Source: Calditrichota bacterium (GTDB taxonomy: Bacteria > Zhuqueibacterota > Zhuqueibacteria > Zhuqueibacterales > Geothermadaptataceae). Taken from it: DNA of 64,000 nucleotides. Both the position numbers and the translations under genes were made by a program. Shown piece after piece: positions 41,799 through 52,049 of this stretch. The number at the start of each line of letters is the position of its first letter. Positions within the stretch are counted from its first letter, which is position 1. The notes beneath the pieces were generated by a model. It did no database searches and was not told the origin of the DNA. It worked only from the letters and a program-made list of their open reading frames with translations. The stretch is from contig QQUE01000007.1 in the NCBI GenBank assembly GCA_008501765.1, forward strand, positions 186,001-250,000, read 5' to 3'.

Positions 41799-44700
41799 TT
41801 ATCGTGCAACAGCGACCTTTCCAATAAATTCGACAGATTTTGTGTCGGTCTTCGCAATTATCTTAAATAAGTAAACACCGTTTGCTAAAATATCATTATC
41901 CCGATCCCGGCCATCCCATAAAAGTTGATTAAATCCAATTTCCGGAGCATAGTCTTCGAGAACTTGGATCAGTTTTCCACTAATCGTATAAATTTTAATA
42001 AAAACCGAATTCGCTTCCTGGGTGAGAAAGAAGGTGAAATTGGTTTCAAATTCAAACGGATTCGGATAATTCAACACATTCTGCAGCGCAAACTTTTCTG
42101 CCACTTGCAGACTCAATGTCTCGACATTTGTATAACCAAAATCATCAGTTACGAGAACCGAAAAAATGTGATTTCCAGGTGTTAATTGCGGTCTAAATAT
42201 AATTTGAGCCCGATGTTTTCCATCTTCAATCTTGATAAACTCAAGCAGATCACCGGAAGCAGCAAAATTCACACGCCGGGTATCCAGCGTGATATGAAAA
42301 TTGGAGGTGTCGGAAATAGCGGCAGGGCTGTCATCAAAAACATCACAAATAATTGTCGGATTTATTGAAACGTATTCGCCCTCAATCAGCTTTTGTTCAT
42401 CCACAAGGATTTCAAGCCCGGGAGCATTTTCATCCTGGCCAACGAACACGGATATTTCGTAGGCATTATTCAACTCATTAATCTCAGCGATACTTCCCCG
42501 GTTATCGATCGCAAGTTTCAACCGATTTTCACCTTGTTTGGCCAACGAAAAATCGAAGACGATCTCTTTCGCACCATTTGCAGGGATTTTAATTTTTTTC
42601 TCGCCTATTAACTTTGTAACATTCGCATTTTCAACGAGATAAAGCCCGGTAAAAACCGAATCAGAGAGAAACGCATCAAAGGCATAAAACGTTGCAGTTA
42701 GTTTCATGGTTTCCCCGGCCAGCAAAGAATCCTGCAGAATGGCCATCGAGCCCGGATCAATAATTATATCACCGGCAGGTTGATAGCTGACTTTCCACGA
42801 TGCTAACAGAGGAGAATCCAAACCGTCGTCGTCGGCAAATTCAGCACGCAAGCGCAAATACGGATATTCTGCTGTCGAAATATCGGATAGATTTAAATTT
42901 TCCAATTGGCTGTGTTCGCGAAGTGCAATCCATTCAGTGCCTTGCCCGGAATTGCCATCGACAAAGACATTACTGGTGGAATTGTTTGATTCGGGCTTGC
43001 CAAAGACTGCCTGAATTTGATTCTTTTTTAATACCAGTTGTTGCCAGGTTAGAGCTGGCCCAATTTGTTTTGAAAGAATTTCGCCCCGTTTTAAAAACTG
43101 CCGCAGGGTGTCATTCGCCACTGCCTGGCCAAGGCCATTTTTGATTAATAATTCAGATGCCATTCCGGGTAACATCCCTTTTACACCAATCATGCTCCAG
43201 GAGTCGCGAAAACCGACATCGGAAGCGAGCGAACTGCCATACAATTCCAGCGCCTGCAGCGCGCGTTCAGTCATGGCGACACTGCCTTCGTCATGAATAC
43301 CAATTAATAAAATGGCTCTTTCAGGCAAGTTTTCGATAATTTCTGCCATGCTATCTGCGGCGGCTTGTGAAGCAAAAGTATCGAAATTAAAAGGTCCACT
43401 TATCACTTCTTGCGTTGCTGGATCCAATGCAATGAAGTTATGCCCGCGCAGATCATTATTAAAATTGATTTTAATGCCATCGATGATCAGATCACAATGG
43501 CCGGCGCCTTCCCAAAATCCAAGTGAGCGTACTTGTAAAATCCGTGTTTTTTCGATGTCCCACGGCAAAGATACGCCTTTGGCAAACGTTGCATGGGTCG
43601 TCCCGGACTTCGGCCAAAAATTATCACTTTGGCGGAACGAATGAGGTGCCTCGGAACTTTGGATCCAAAATGATGCATTTTCCCAGGGACTTTGGATCTT
43701 TTCCGAGATTCTTCTGCTGCGCCAAAAGTATAAACCGTCGCTCAATGCAGTGGGAACGTGCCATCCTGTTCTTAATTTTTCTTCTTCAACAGGGCCGGAT
43801 TGAATTAAACGATTGCTGGTAAAAGAGCTGCTTGTATCAATCTCAAATTCATAAAATGCCTGTGCCGTACCCGTAATTTCAGGATTATAAATAATTAAAG
43901 TTGGCTGAGTCTCTGCAATCTGTGTCAAGGTTTGCGGGCTGGCAATTGTGAGAGAAGACGAATAAAAATAAAAGTTTTGCGAATGAAAATTGTTATCCGC
44001 CCTTGCTTCCTGGATCGTGCCTTTGGAGTTGACATGCACGTCAATTTTATAAAGCCCACGCCGATTTTTGCCCGTCCAATTAAAGTGGACGGAATCGATA
44101 AGTCCAATCGGGCCGGTGTGTATTTCTTTATTTAAAACCAATTGATTGTCCGCCGTAAAAATTCGCGCTGTAATGTCAACGGAGTCTGTGGTGGCGAGAC
44201 CGATATTTTCAACGGCTATCTTAACAGTAATTGCACTATCTGCTTCACTCAACAATGCAGGTACAGTTGAAATAGTCCGGGGTGACAAATACAAATCAGG
44301 CTGCAAGGGTAGCTTAATTTGCATCGAAGGGTCACCGAAAAGCGTGTATTGGTCGATTACGTTGACATTGCTGCCACTCCACTCTAAATGGCTTTGGTGT
44401 AGTTTGATTTTTGATGCTGTCACCAGCGCGCCAACTTCCCGAATGCTATCTATTGCCATCGATCGGAACAGTCCATCGAGGAGCCAGCCATCCTGAGTGA
44501 TCCACCCCCAGCCGCTCGTCCCCCAAAATGCGACAGATCCGCGTTGCGGTAGCCGCATAAAATCTTCGGCAAAACTGATTTGCCGCGGTTCTGCAAATTT
44601 TCCAGTGTGGCAAGTCATGCTGAAAATAACTGGCAGTTTGTCGTAATTTTGTAATTTGGTGATGTCCTCATTTTGCAGCATGGTTTCCCAGGTACTGCTG

Positions 44701-47003
44701 GCTGCATGTCCGGAAAATGAAAATGTACCGATCCCATCGGCAAAAGCGTCCAAAATCTCGGGTTGCAGTTCTCCCACCGTTCGCCCTTGTGATCCTTTGT
44801 AAATTCGAACTGGTTGGCCGGCCACCGGATTTGGTTCGATATATCGGCTGATCAATTCTTCGCTTTGCGCACGAAATAAATGCTGTTCGTAGTCATTTAT
44901 GCCGCCATTGAGAAAGGCAAATTTTTTAATGTGGACGGGTGCCGGGGATAAGTCGTAATTAATTATTTTATCGACGATTACAGCCGCTTCATCCGGTGAT
45001 TCTACGGGAATTCGACCGATAAACATTTCAGGAAGAAAATCATCCGGCCCATCAAAACAGACGAGTCGGTTATCACTGACGGGATTTCCCCAGACAGGAA
45101 TATATGTCGGGTGGACACTGCTCCCCCCTAACTTTTTCGGGTCCCACGTGCCGTCGCCAAAAAGAACAACATATTGTGGTGCAGGTTTTTGCCAATTGGC
45201 ATAAGTGTACTGCAAAAAAGCAGTTATCGCACCTGCTGAGAAAATGCCGTTGTTGAATTCATCATAAACATCTGCAATATCTGCCACAAAAACACGCAAT
45301 CCGGAATGTGATTGTCGGTGGATCGCTAACCGCTCTGCATCCTGCATGAAGTTTTTGTGTGCGATAATGATTACATCGGCACTATTGGTTTGAGATTTTA
45401 AATCCGATATTTTATCGAGATACAAAGTGTCCGGGCTCAGCAATCCCGATTCTGTCAATGCAAAGTAAGCGGTTGAGTCTATCGATTCATCAACGAAGTT
45501 GAGCGCATATTTGTCGCCAATAAGATTAACCGCACCGCCGGCATATTTTGTCTCTGATTTCAAATTGAACAGATGGACAGCGTTTTCATGAAAATTGGTT
45601 ATCTGAAAACGGATGCTATCGCCGGCCGAATTCGGTGGCGGCATAAACGCAAGCTGATGCGAACTGGCCACAAAAGCTCTGGTATACTCAGCCTCAATCC
45701 AATTCAAATCGATACGTTCATTTGCAGCTTCGGTGTCTCCCGGTAAATCGATACCTAATGTGTTAGTACCATTTTGCATCCAGTTTGATGGCACGGCAAA
45801 ACGAAATACAATATCAGCATTATCCGAAAACAATGTATCTGTCAGGGCGTGACCATTAATTGAAAGAATTAGATGGTGATTTGGTTTGACAGGATTTGAA
45901 GTTTTGCCACGAATATTTACCATTAAACTACAGACATCTGCTGACGCTATAAAGTTCGGCAAAACAAATGTTTGGATATAACTTCCCGGGCCAAATCGCC
46001 GCCAGTACCAGCCTTCCCCATCCACACGTTCACTGATATATAAATCCTGGTCGCTATCCCCATGATTGTATTCTTTATCAATTTCGAAGTGCAAACGTTG
46101 CCGGAAGCCGGGATGCATGGCAAGAGAATTATTATCAGCACTATTTTTAGTTTGATAACGCTTTCCTGCTGGCGTGGATTGGGTCAATTGATAGACATTG
46201 ATATCGGTCTCTTCATTAAACCAACCGGTCCCCCCGGCCAATCTTTCCCCATAAAACCAGATCGCATCATTTGGCGTAATAGATATGCTATCGGCTTGAT
46301 GTAAATAAATTGGGATTTCTTTGCCGCGATTGTAAATATGAATTTCCGCAGGGGCATTTTGATTGAAATCAAAACCTGACTCAAGAATAGAGTTTACTGA
46401 AACTTTGTAAAAACCAGTTTCACGGATATGAAATTTGACATTTTGTGTACTGGAGACTTGATTGTTCGCCTGAATCGGGCTTCGAATTGCATTCCGAAAA
46501 TAAATGGCGTGTTGTTTATTTAAAACTCCTGACAAGATTTTTCGCTCACCCTCAAGGAGTGCGGCTCCCTTTGTTAGGGATGGATATTTTATGGTTACTT
46601 CTGTTTTTTCTCTGGCGGCAATTTTGTCTGCGTCACCTGTATAAACAATTGCACCAAAACTAAAACCGCGCCACTGGCCTAATTTTTCTATTCTGAAAAG
46701 TTCGGCGCTTTCAGTTTCTGACAGAATTCGTTCGCCAAATTTTACCTCAAATCTGACAGCCCCCTCTGGCGGAAGAAAAAACACAGATGCTGCAATTGTA
46801 CTAAATGCAGAGTCCGCTGATTTGAAGTCAGAATTCAGATTGTTCGTTTTCGCGAGATTTATGGAATTAGAATTGAGGTGGAATTTTAATTCCTTCGGTG
46901 TATTCACTAAAATCGCTGCATCTGTACTTTGTGCTGCAATCTTTACCCAGGGAATCATTAAAAAAAGGAGTGCGATATAAAGTTTTTTATTATTAGAAAT
47001 CAT
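41799..47003 (-). CDS. Giant C25 (gingipain/PorU-like) cysteine peptidase with sorting domain
   Basis: 1734 residues. A signal peptide is followed by a PorU-like N-terminal region ('FHIRETGFYKVSVNSIL') and a C25 caspase-like domain. The catalytic His is probably in 'FSFSGHAASSTW' and the Cys in 'SMTCHTGKF'; 'FLPEMFIGRIPVES' is also typical. Long Ig-like and CARDB-like beta regions follow, and the end is a sorting domain ('NYPNPFEFETNFTF', 'LLWDGRDRDNDILANGVYLF'). PorU is the sortase that removes such C-terminal domains in type IX secretion; surface gingipain-like peptidases are the alternative. The extra length and its own sorting domain leave both options open. The gene follows the polysaccharide genes after an 82-nt gap. 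Confidence 0.87.
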   Translation of the reverse strand: MISNNKKLYIALLFLMIPWVKIAAQSTDAAILVNTPKELKFHLNSNSINLAKTNNLNSDFKSADSAFSTIAASVFFLPPEGAVRFEVKFGERILSETESAELFRIEKLGQWRGFSFGAIVYTGDADKIAAREKTEVTIKYPSLTKGAALLEGERKILSGVLNKQHAIYFRNAIRSPIQANNQVSSTQNVKFHIRETGFYKVSVNSILESGFDFNQNAPAEIHIYNRGKEIPIYLHQADSISITPNDAIWFYGERLAGGTGWFNEETDINVYQLTQSTPAGKRYQTKNSADNNSLAMHPGFRQRLHFEIDKEYNHGDSDQDLYISERVDGEGWYWRRFGPGSYIQTFVLPNFIASADVCSLMVNIRGKTSNPVKPNHHLILSINGHALTDTLFSDNADIVFRFAVPSNWMQNGTNTLGIDLPGDTEAANERIDLNWIEAEYTRAFVASSHQLAFMPPPNSAGDSIRFQITNFHENAVHLFNLKSETKYAGGAVNLIGDKYALNFVDESIDSTAYFALTESGLLSPDTLYLDKISDLKSQTNSADVIIIAHKNFMQDAERLAIHRQSHSGLRVFVADIADVYDEFNNGIFSAGAITAFLQYTYANWQKPAPQYVVLFGDGTWDPKKLGGSSVHPTYIPVWGNPVSDNRLVCFDGPDDFLPEMFIGRIPVESPDEAAVIVDKIINYDLSPAPVHIKKFAFLNGGINDYEQHLFRAQSEELISRYIEPNPVAGQPVRIYKGSQGRTVGELQPEILDAFADGIGTFSFSGHAASSTWETMLQNEDITKLQNYDKLPVIFSMTCHTGKFAEPRQISFAEDFMRLPQRGSVAFWGTSGWGWITQDGWLLDGLFRSMAIDSIREVGALVTASKIKLHQSHLEWSGSNVNVIDQYTLFGDPSMQIKLPLQPDLYLSPRTISTVPALLSEADSAITVKIAVENIGLATTDSVDITARIFTADNQLVLNKEIHTGPIGLIDSVHFNWTGKNRRGLYKIDVHVNSKGTIQEARADNNFHSQNFYFYSSSLTIASPQTLTQIAETQPTLIIYNPEITGTAQAFYEFEIDTSSSFTSNRLIQSGPVEEEKLRTGWHVPTALSDGLYFWRSRRISEKIQSPWENASFWIQSSEAPHSFRQSDNFWPKSGTTHATFAKGVSLPWDIEKTRILQVRSLGFWEGAGHCDLIIDGIKINFNNDLRGHNFIALDPATQEVISGPFNFDTFASQAAADSMAEIIENLPERAILLIGIHDEGSVAMTERALQALELYGSSLASDVGFRDSWSMIGVKGMLPGMASELLIKNGLGQAVANDTLRQFLKRGEILSKQIGPALTWQQLVLKKNQIQAVFGKPESNNSTSNVFVDGNSGQGTEWIALREHSQLENLNLSDISTAEYPYLRLRAEFADDDGLDSPLLASWKVSYQPAGDIIIDPGSMAILQDSLLAGETMKLTATFYAFDAFLSDSVFTGLYLVENANVTKLIGEKKIKIPANGAKEIVFDFSLAKQGENRLKLAIDNRGSIAEINELNNAYEISVFVGQDENAPGLEILVDEQKLIEGEYVSINPTIICDVFDDSPAAISDTSNFHITLDTRRVNFAASGDLLEFIKIEDGKHRAQIIFRPQLTPGNHIFSVLVTDDFGYTNVETLSLQVAEKFALQNVLNYPNPFEFETNFTFFLTQEANSVFIKIYTISGKLIQVLEDYAPEIGFNQLLWDGRDRDNDILANGVYLFKIIAKTDTKSVEFIGKVAVAR

Positions 47004-47085
47004 AGAAAATTAATGTATTTTTTACTCAATTTATACAGGAGTACCACCCATGTATGGTTTTTGGTTAAACAGACCGAAGCGAGAA

Positions 47086-48273
47086 TTATTCCAATTTGAG
47101 GATTTCGAGCAATGGTTCGATTGCTTTTTCCAGCGTAAATCGAACTTCCACCGTCCTTCTGGCTCTTTTAATCTGGTATTCCCTTTTTTTGCGGTCCCGC
47201 AACAATGAAATAATTTCCTCAGCAAATTCTTCCGCAGTATCTTTTATGGCCACCCCATCATTCGAATTCAATCCCAATCCTTCGACACCGATTGAAGTTG
47301 AAACCACAGGCGTACCAATTGCCATAGATTCAATTACTTTGTTTTTTGACCCGGCCCCGAGTCGCATTGGACAAATGCTCACTGCGGCATTTCTTAAAGG
47401 TGTACGAATATCTGCAACTTTTCCTGTGACCTGAATATTATTATTTGCTGACAGCAGCTTAACCGCTGTTGGTGGTTCAATGCCAACAATTGAAAGCATC
47501 GTCTGTGGAATTTCTTTTCGGATGAGCGGAAGTATTTTGTTAGCAAAATAAAGTATTGCGTCACTATTTGGTACGGTATTCATTTTACCTGTAAATATAA
47601 TATTAAATGGATCATAATCATAATTTGAAAATGTAAAATATTTTGTATCAACCGCCGCGGGAACTATTTTAAAAGAATCGTATTTAATGCGCCGCTTCAA
47701 AAAGTTTTTATCAATGTCTGAAATCAACAATGTATAGTCGAATTGTTTGGCTATTTTATTTTCATAATCCCGAATGCGGGAATGTTCAAACATTTGGAGC
47801 CATTTTTTTGGTGCTATAAGAAGTCCGGTTTTCGATTTCAACAAACGGGCATAATTCAGGCTTAGCGCATCAGTTAAATCGAGTATTTTCCTGTCGACCT
47901 GGACATATTTTGCGTATTCTGCCGTTCGAAGTAAATGGCAGAGAAGCACATCATAATGTGTGTTTAAACACATCGCCTGCATTTTATTTTTATAATGCGA
48001 CGACCTGTAATAATGAACCTGCAACGGTTTTTTTGAGAAAAGACCTTTTATGCAATTTATCCAGGATTTAAGTCGTGATTGAAAAATCAATTCACATTCT
48101 GTCAAGTAAGGCGCAAGTGCATTTATCTCCGGCGCGAGAATTTTTTTATCTGTGCATGAAAGAAGTGAAACCTGGTGAAATCGAGAAAGTTCACGGATAA
48201 AATGAAAAATGCGAATGCGATCGCCACTGAGCGGTGGATATGGAAATCTCGATGTTAAAATAAGAATTTTCAT
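47086..48273 (-). CDS. Glycosyltransferase, GT4 family (EpsH1/TIGR03087-like)
   Basis: 395 residues from ATG 48273, which overlaps the upstream stop as ATGA; an ATG at 48294 would lengthen the overlap. The N-terminus 'MKILILTSRFPYPPLSGDR' is typical of the sugar transferase group associated with EpsH/PEP-CTERM polysaccharide loci. The C-terminal nucleotide-binding domain shows 'IIFTGKMNTVPNSDA' and 'SICPMRLGAGSKNKVIESMA', with the retaining-GT glutamate in 'NKVIESMAIGTPVV'. It is cytoplasmic and adds one sugar to the lipid-linked repeat unit. The sugar is unknown. Confidence 0.9.
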   Translation of the reverse strand: MKILILTSRFPYPPLSGDRIRIFHFIRELSRFHQVSLLSCTDKKILAPEINALAPYLTECELIFQSRLKSWINCIKGLFSKKPLQVHYYRSSHYKNKMQAMCLNTHYDVLLCHLLRTAEYAKYVQVDRKILDLTDALSLNYARLLKSKTGLLIAPKKWLQMFEHSRIRDYENKIAKQFDYTLLISDIDKNFLKRRIKYDSFKIVPAAVDTKYFTFSNYDYDPFNIIFTGKMNTVPNSDAILYFANKILPLIRKEIPQTMLSIVGIEPPTAVKLLSANNNIQVTGKVADIRTPLRNAAVSICPMRLGAGSKNKVIESMAIGTPVVSTSIGVEGLGLNSNDGVAIKDTAEEFAEEIISLLRDRKKREYQIKRARRTVEVRFTLEKAIEPLLEILKLE

Positions 48274-49217
48274 TGTCTGGTACGGCCCGTCCATTTTACT
48301 TTTTTCAGGCTATGCCAGTATCCACTCAAAACCGCTTTACAACATTCCATTCTTGTTGTTTTGCTATTGGTAAAAAAGATAAAAATTGTACGAAATAATA
48401 CAAATACAAGCAAATTAACAATCTGAAAATATATTCGATAAAAGAACCCGGAATAACTGCTGAAAAAATAAGCCCGGTTTCGTGTTTGATAATACAAATA
48501 TTCTGGGGTGTAGCTCCGGTTCTGCATGGCTCCGACATCGTGTTTGGCAAGGACGTCCGGGGTGACTATCGGGTAAAAACCGGATCTTTGAGCACGAGAA
48601 CAAAAATCGACATCCTCAAAATAGAGGAAGTAATCCGTGGAAAATAAACCGATTTCTGTAAATACCTCGCGTTCGACCAGCATCATTGCACCAGTTATGA
48701 AATCATTGGATTTTTTGAAATTTGTGATTGTCGCTCTGTTTTTTTTGAAAAATTTATGTTTAGTGCGGCAGAGCGCCGGCTGAATTTCTCCTCCACCAAA
48801 CCAGATGATTTCTGGATTGTCGCTTAAAACGAGCGTCCCTCCCCATAACCCCGCTGCCGGACTTTCCACTACAGCGTGATAAAGTTTAGCGAGCGCCTCG
48901 GGTTCTAAAATCAAATCATTATTGAGTAAAAGAAAAAACGCGGTGTCGTCATTTTCAGAAAAACGAATTCCGTGATTCAGTGCGGCTGCATACCCCTCAT
49001 TTGCCTCGACAGAAATTATTGTGACGCGATCATATATTTTATCAAATTCACTTTTATACAACTGCTTTTCACCGGAATTATCAATGACCACAATTTGATA
49101 CTTCCACGGATTTTCGATACAGTTTTGAATACTTTTAACACAATTGCCGGTTTTGTTTACATCACCGAAGTGAACGATTAGTATACGAAGTGAATTGGAA
49201 AATGTCATGTGTTTCAC
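48270..49217 (-). CDS. Glycosyltransferase, GT2 family
   Basis: 315 residues. The GT-A domain is clear: 'ILIVHFGDVNKTGNCVKSI' at the start, 'VVIDNSGE', 'FLLLNNDLILEPEAL' as the DxD-like metal site, and 'FEDVDFCSRAQRSGF'. A C-terminal membrane or amphipathic helix is present around 250-275. It resembles rhamnosyltransferase-type enzymes of O-antigen clusters. The listed start is a GTG overlapping the previous stop (GTGA); an ATG three codons later (49208) is also possible. It sits between the Wzy-like polymerase and another glycosyltransferase in an overlapping run. Confidence 0.9.
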   Translation of the reverse strand: MKHMTFSNSLRILIVHFGDVNKTGNCVKSIQNCIENPWKYQIVVIDNSGEKQLYKSEFDKIYDRVTIISVEANEGYAAALNHGIRFSENDDTAFFLLLNNDLILEPEALAKLYHAVVESPAAGLWGGTLVLSDNPEIIWFGGGEIQPALCRTKHKFFKKNRATITNFKKSNDFITGAMMLVEREVFTEIGLFSTDYFLYFEDVDFCSRAQRSGFYPIVTPDVLAKHDVGAMQNRSYTPEYLYYQTRNRAYFFSSYSGFFYRIYFQIVNLLVFVLFRTIFIFFTNSKTTRMECCKAVLSGYWHSLKKVKWTGRTRQ

Positions 49218-50653
49218 GTATTGATTCTATTATAAATTGATGTTTTTTCAAACAAGCTTACGAGAGCGCCACAGCAAATCCAGGAAGTTGGATTGAGGGA
49301 ATCGAGTGTTGCCGGCAGTAAAAGCAGCAAAAACACAGCGGCCGCAATTAAAAAATAGGATTTATTCACGGGAGTTTTTTTAATGGAGCCGTGCAAATAC
49401 CGCATGTAATAGCCAAGCCAAATCAAAAAACACAACGAAAATAAAAAACCAAATCGATAAAAAACTGAAATGAATGGCAAATGAAATTGGGAATACCAAT
49501 TGCTCGTGGGGCGTATCTTGCGGGTCAAAGGATCGACCGGTTGATTGTGCACTTCCTGCCACATCGTGCCGTAGCCGAATCCGGTAAAAATTGCGTACGG
49601 GCGGGATCGCATATTCGCCATTAAATTTTGCCCCTCAGCCAATCTCATATCCCCGCTGTGCCTGCGGCCAATCTGCGAAGAAATATTAAACGAGTGCATG
49701 ACGGACTTAATATTTTTGCTGAAATCAGGCACATAAAAAATTGAAATCGCTAGCAAAATAATAACAGGAGCACCGACCCTGGCAGTTTGCACAAAAAACT
49801 GCTTGGGATCAACTCTCAATATTGATTTCGAATAGACCAATGTGAGCGAAATTCCTGCAAAAACCAATATATAGTTTAATCGCCTGGTGCTGATTAATAC
49901 CAGCACCAGGCCCATTATTGCCAGAAAACCAAAAATAATTTTATTGTTTTGTTCTTTATTTATCAAACGTGAAAAAAACAAAAATACAGGAATATAGAAA
50001 AAGACAAGCCGGTCATAGATAATCACTGGAAATGAAAATAGCCACATTGTCTGAATCGTGCCGTTGATAATAAAAAAAAATCGCAGAATTGCATACAAAC
50101 TCAGGGAAATTAAACACATTGTGATAAAATGCAAAACGGATTGTAGACGCTGGCCGGAGGTAATTGAATTTGTGAAAATTAAATAGACGAGAATTAAATA
50201 GACCGGTCCTGTAAATGCAATTAGAACGCGCCGGAATTCTGTCGGCCCAAATGAAAATATCCCAAATTCTGAATGCAACAAGCCGACCAGAAAGACTAAT
50301 GACAATCCCAAAAACAGCAATGGTATTCCGTGCCAATGGCCACCGTTCAGGCTCAGTTTTCCACGAAAAATATTCCGGGCACATAGTATAGAAATGACTA
50401 AAAGCAAATAAACATCCCAAATGGAAATAAATTTCAGGAAGTGATAATAAATTGAAAACTGTTTTTCCGCCGGGCCAGTTGCGCTGCTTACATTCGTATA
50501 TGGGAAAGCAAAAAACATCCCCACCAATAAAAGTAAGTACCAAATTTCTTTTACAGCGGCCCAGTTCGTCTTATTTCGCTGAATTAGAATAACCAGCAGA
50601 GTCGTTCCCACGAAAAGTGCAGGCTCAAAATATTGTATTAAAAATGATTTCAT
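49214..50653 (-). CDS. Wzy-like polysaccharide polymerase / O-antigen ligase family membrane protein
   Basis: 479 residues with about twelve membrane helices. A large periplasmic loop before the last helices contains 'GFGYGTMWQEVHNQPVD' and 'YSQFHLPFISVFYRFG', typical of the Wzy/WaaL superfamily in which a loop His or Arg is catalytic. In a Wzx/Wzy pathway it would polymerise repeat units on the outer face of the inner membrane. The order flippase - GT4 - this gene - GT2 supports a Wzy role over a ligase, but sequence alone does not decide. Confidence 0.85.
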   Translation of the reverse strand: MKSFLIQYFEPALFVGTTLLVILIQRNKTNWAAVKEIWYLLLLVGMFFAFPYTNVSSATGPAEKQFSIYYHFLKFISIWDVYLLLVISILCARNIFRGKLSLNGGHWHGIPLLFLGLSLVFLVGLLHSEFGIFSFGPTEFRRVLIAFTGPVYLILVYLIFTNSITSGQRLQSVLHFITMCLISLSLYAILRFFFIINGTIQTMWLFSFPVIIYDRLVFFYIPVFLFFSRLINKEQNNKIIFGFLAIMGLVLVLISTRRLNYILVFAGISLTLVYSKSILRVDPKQFFVQTARVGAPVIILLAISIFYVPDFSKNIKSVMHSFNISSQIGRRHSGDMRLAEGQNLMANMRSRPYAIFTGFGYGTMWQEVHNQPVDPLTRKIRPTSNWYSQFHLPFISVFYRFGFLFSLCFLIWLGYYMRYLHGSIKKTPVNKSYFLIAAAVFLLLLLPATLDSLNPTSWICCGALVSLFEKTSIYNRINT

Positions 50654-52042
50654 TTAAAGTGTCGACTGATAATCGCAATTATTTTTATTTCTTATATTTT
50701 CATAAGTTGAATAACAATTCCGAAAAAATGTGTTCGAATTCATGTTGTTTTCAATGGATTTATTGAAAACTTTGATGAGATCTTTGGTTAAACTTTCATA
50801 TTGATATTTGGAGTCATCATTAAATGAAAAGTGCAACTCCCCTGCTTCGAAAAGCTGCAATAAATTTTTCAGCTTTACCGCGATGTGCTGACACTGATGC
50901 TTTTCAAAATGCCAGCCTCGATTTTCTGTCTCAATAATTTGTGAACTGGCGCCTATCGGGCCAATAGATAGTATTGGTTTTTTAGCACCAATATATTCGA
51001 ATAACTTCCCGGGGATCATCTCGCGCGCATGATTTATTGTCCCCGTTAGTAACAGTAAAACTGTTGACTTTTGAACGAGTGCCATCGTTTGTGCATGCGG
51101 GAGTGTACCGAGAATCTGAATATTTTCTTGCATTCCGTATCGCTCGATTAAACGCAATTCACTTTGAGGAATCAGCCCGGCCAATTTAATAGTAATTTTA
51201 TGGCGATATTTCGGCGCAGATTCAAACAAAACGGCAAGGCTCTGTAACACCGGTTCAAGTGATCGCCAGGGAAATAAATTCCCAGCGTGCACTATCGTTA
51301 AAACATCGGAGCTTTTGGTGCTGTTTAATCTGAAAAAATCATGAGGGTCATAACCATTTGTTATTGTATGAATTTTTGCTGCCGGGAATTTGGGAAGACA
51401 TTTAATCAGAGAATCCCGCATTTCGGTTGAGGTGAGAATAATGTGATTAGCCTGGATGAGCGTTTCTAATTCAATACGCATATCGTACAATTTTCGCCAT
51501 TTCCAGCTAAAAGGATTATAACTGTGGGGGTACATATTCCAAAGGTCCCGCAAATCCGCTACCCAGGGAATATGAGTGAATTTCGTCAAGTGCATGGCAA
51601 TTATATGGCAACTGTTTGGTGGACCGGAAGAGTAAATTAAATCAATTTTGTTTTTTGCTATTATTTTTTTTCCAGCGTGCACGCCAAACGGAATCCATCC
51701 TCTGAATTCATCCGGTTTGCAAAATAGTGTAAAGATCAAATTTCTTAAATATGAAAAAATTCCTGTTCGCTGAGGGGAAAAAATGCCTGTATTCGTTTTA
51801 TGCCCGAACATTCTTTGCAAAAACTGGACTGGTAAAAAAGCTGAAGTTTCATGAACTTTTGTGATGCTTTCCACTTGTTTTTGCAGGTCTTTGTCTTCTG
51901 AATAAAAAGCGCGCTTTTTAGGGGTGAGAATTTGAGGTTCCCATCCATAGTGAACAATATTCTGGGAAAACTTCAGGGTACGCCGCGTTCCAACGCCACC
52001 CAGTGGCGGGAAATAATATGTAATCATTAAAATTTTTGGCAT
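50654..52042 (-). CDS. Glycosyltransferase, GT4 family
   Basis: 462 residues. The GT-B N-terminal domain begins 'KILMITYYFPPLGGVGTRR', with 'DLIYSSGPPNSCHIIAM' and 'WVADLRDLWN' following. The C-terminal domain includes 'LTIVHAGNLFPWRSLEPVL' and 'PGKLFEYIGAKKPILSIGP', where the Glu binds the donor nucleotide-sugar. This subgroup is common in exopolysaccharide and glycan loci of the FCB group. It ends directly against the start of the Wzy-like gene, so translation is coupled. Donor and acceptor are unknown. Confidence 0.9.
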   Translation of the reverse strand: MPKILMITYYFPPLGGVGTRRTLKFSQNIVHYGWEPQILTPKKRAFYSEDKDLQKQVESITKVHETSAFLPVQFLQRMFGHKTNTGIFSPQRTGIFSYLRNLIFTLFCKPDEFRGWIPFGVHAGKKIIAKNKIDLIYSSGPPNSCHIIAMHLTKFTHIPWVADLRDLWNMYPHSYNPFSWKWRKLYDMRIELETLIQANHIILTSTEMRDSLIKCLPKFPAAKIHTITNGYDPHDFFRLNSTKSSDVLTIVHAGNLFPWRSLEPVLQSLAVLFESAPKYRHKITIKLAGLIPQSELRLIERYGMQENIQILGTLPHAQTMALVQKSTVLLLLTGTINHAREMIPGKLFEYIGAKKPILSIGPIGASSQIIETENRGWHFEKHQCQHIAVKLKNLLQLFEAGELHFSFNDDSKYQYESLTKDLIKVFNKSIENNMNSNTFFRNCYSTYENIRNKNNCDYQSTL

Positions 52043-52049
52043 AAAAAAA

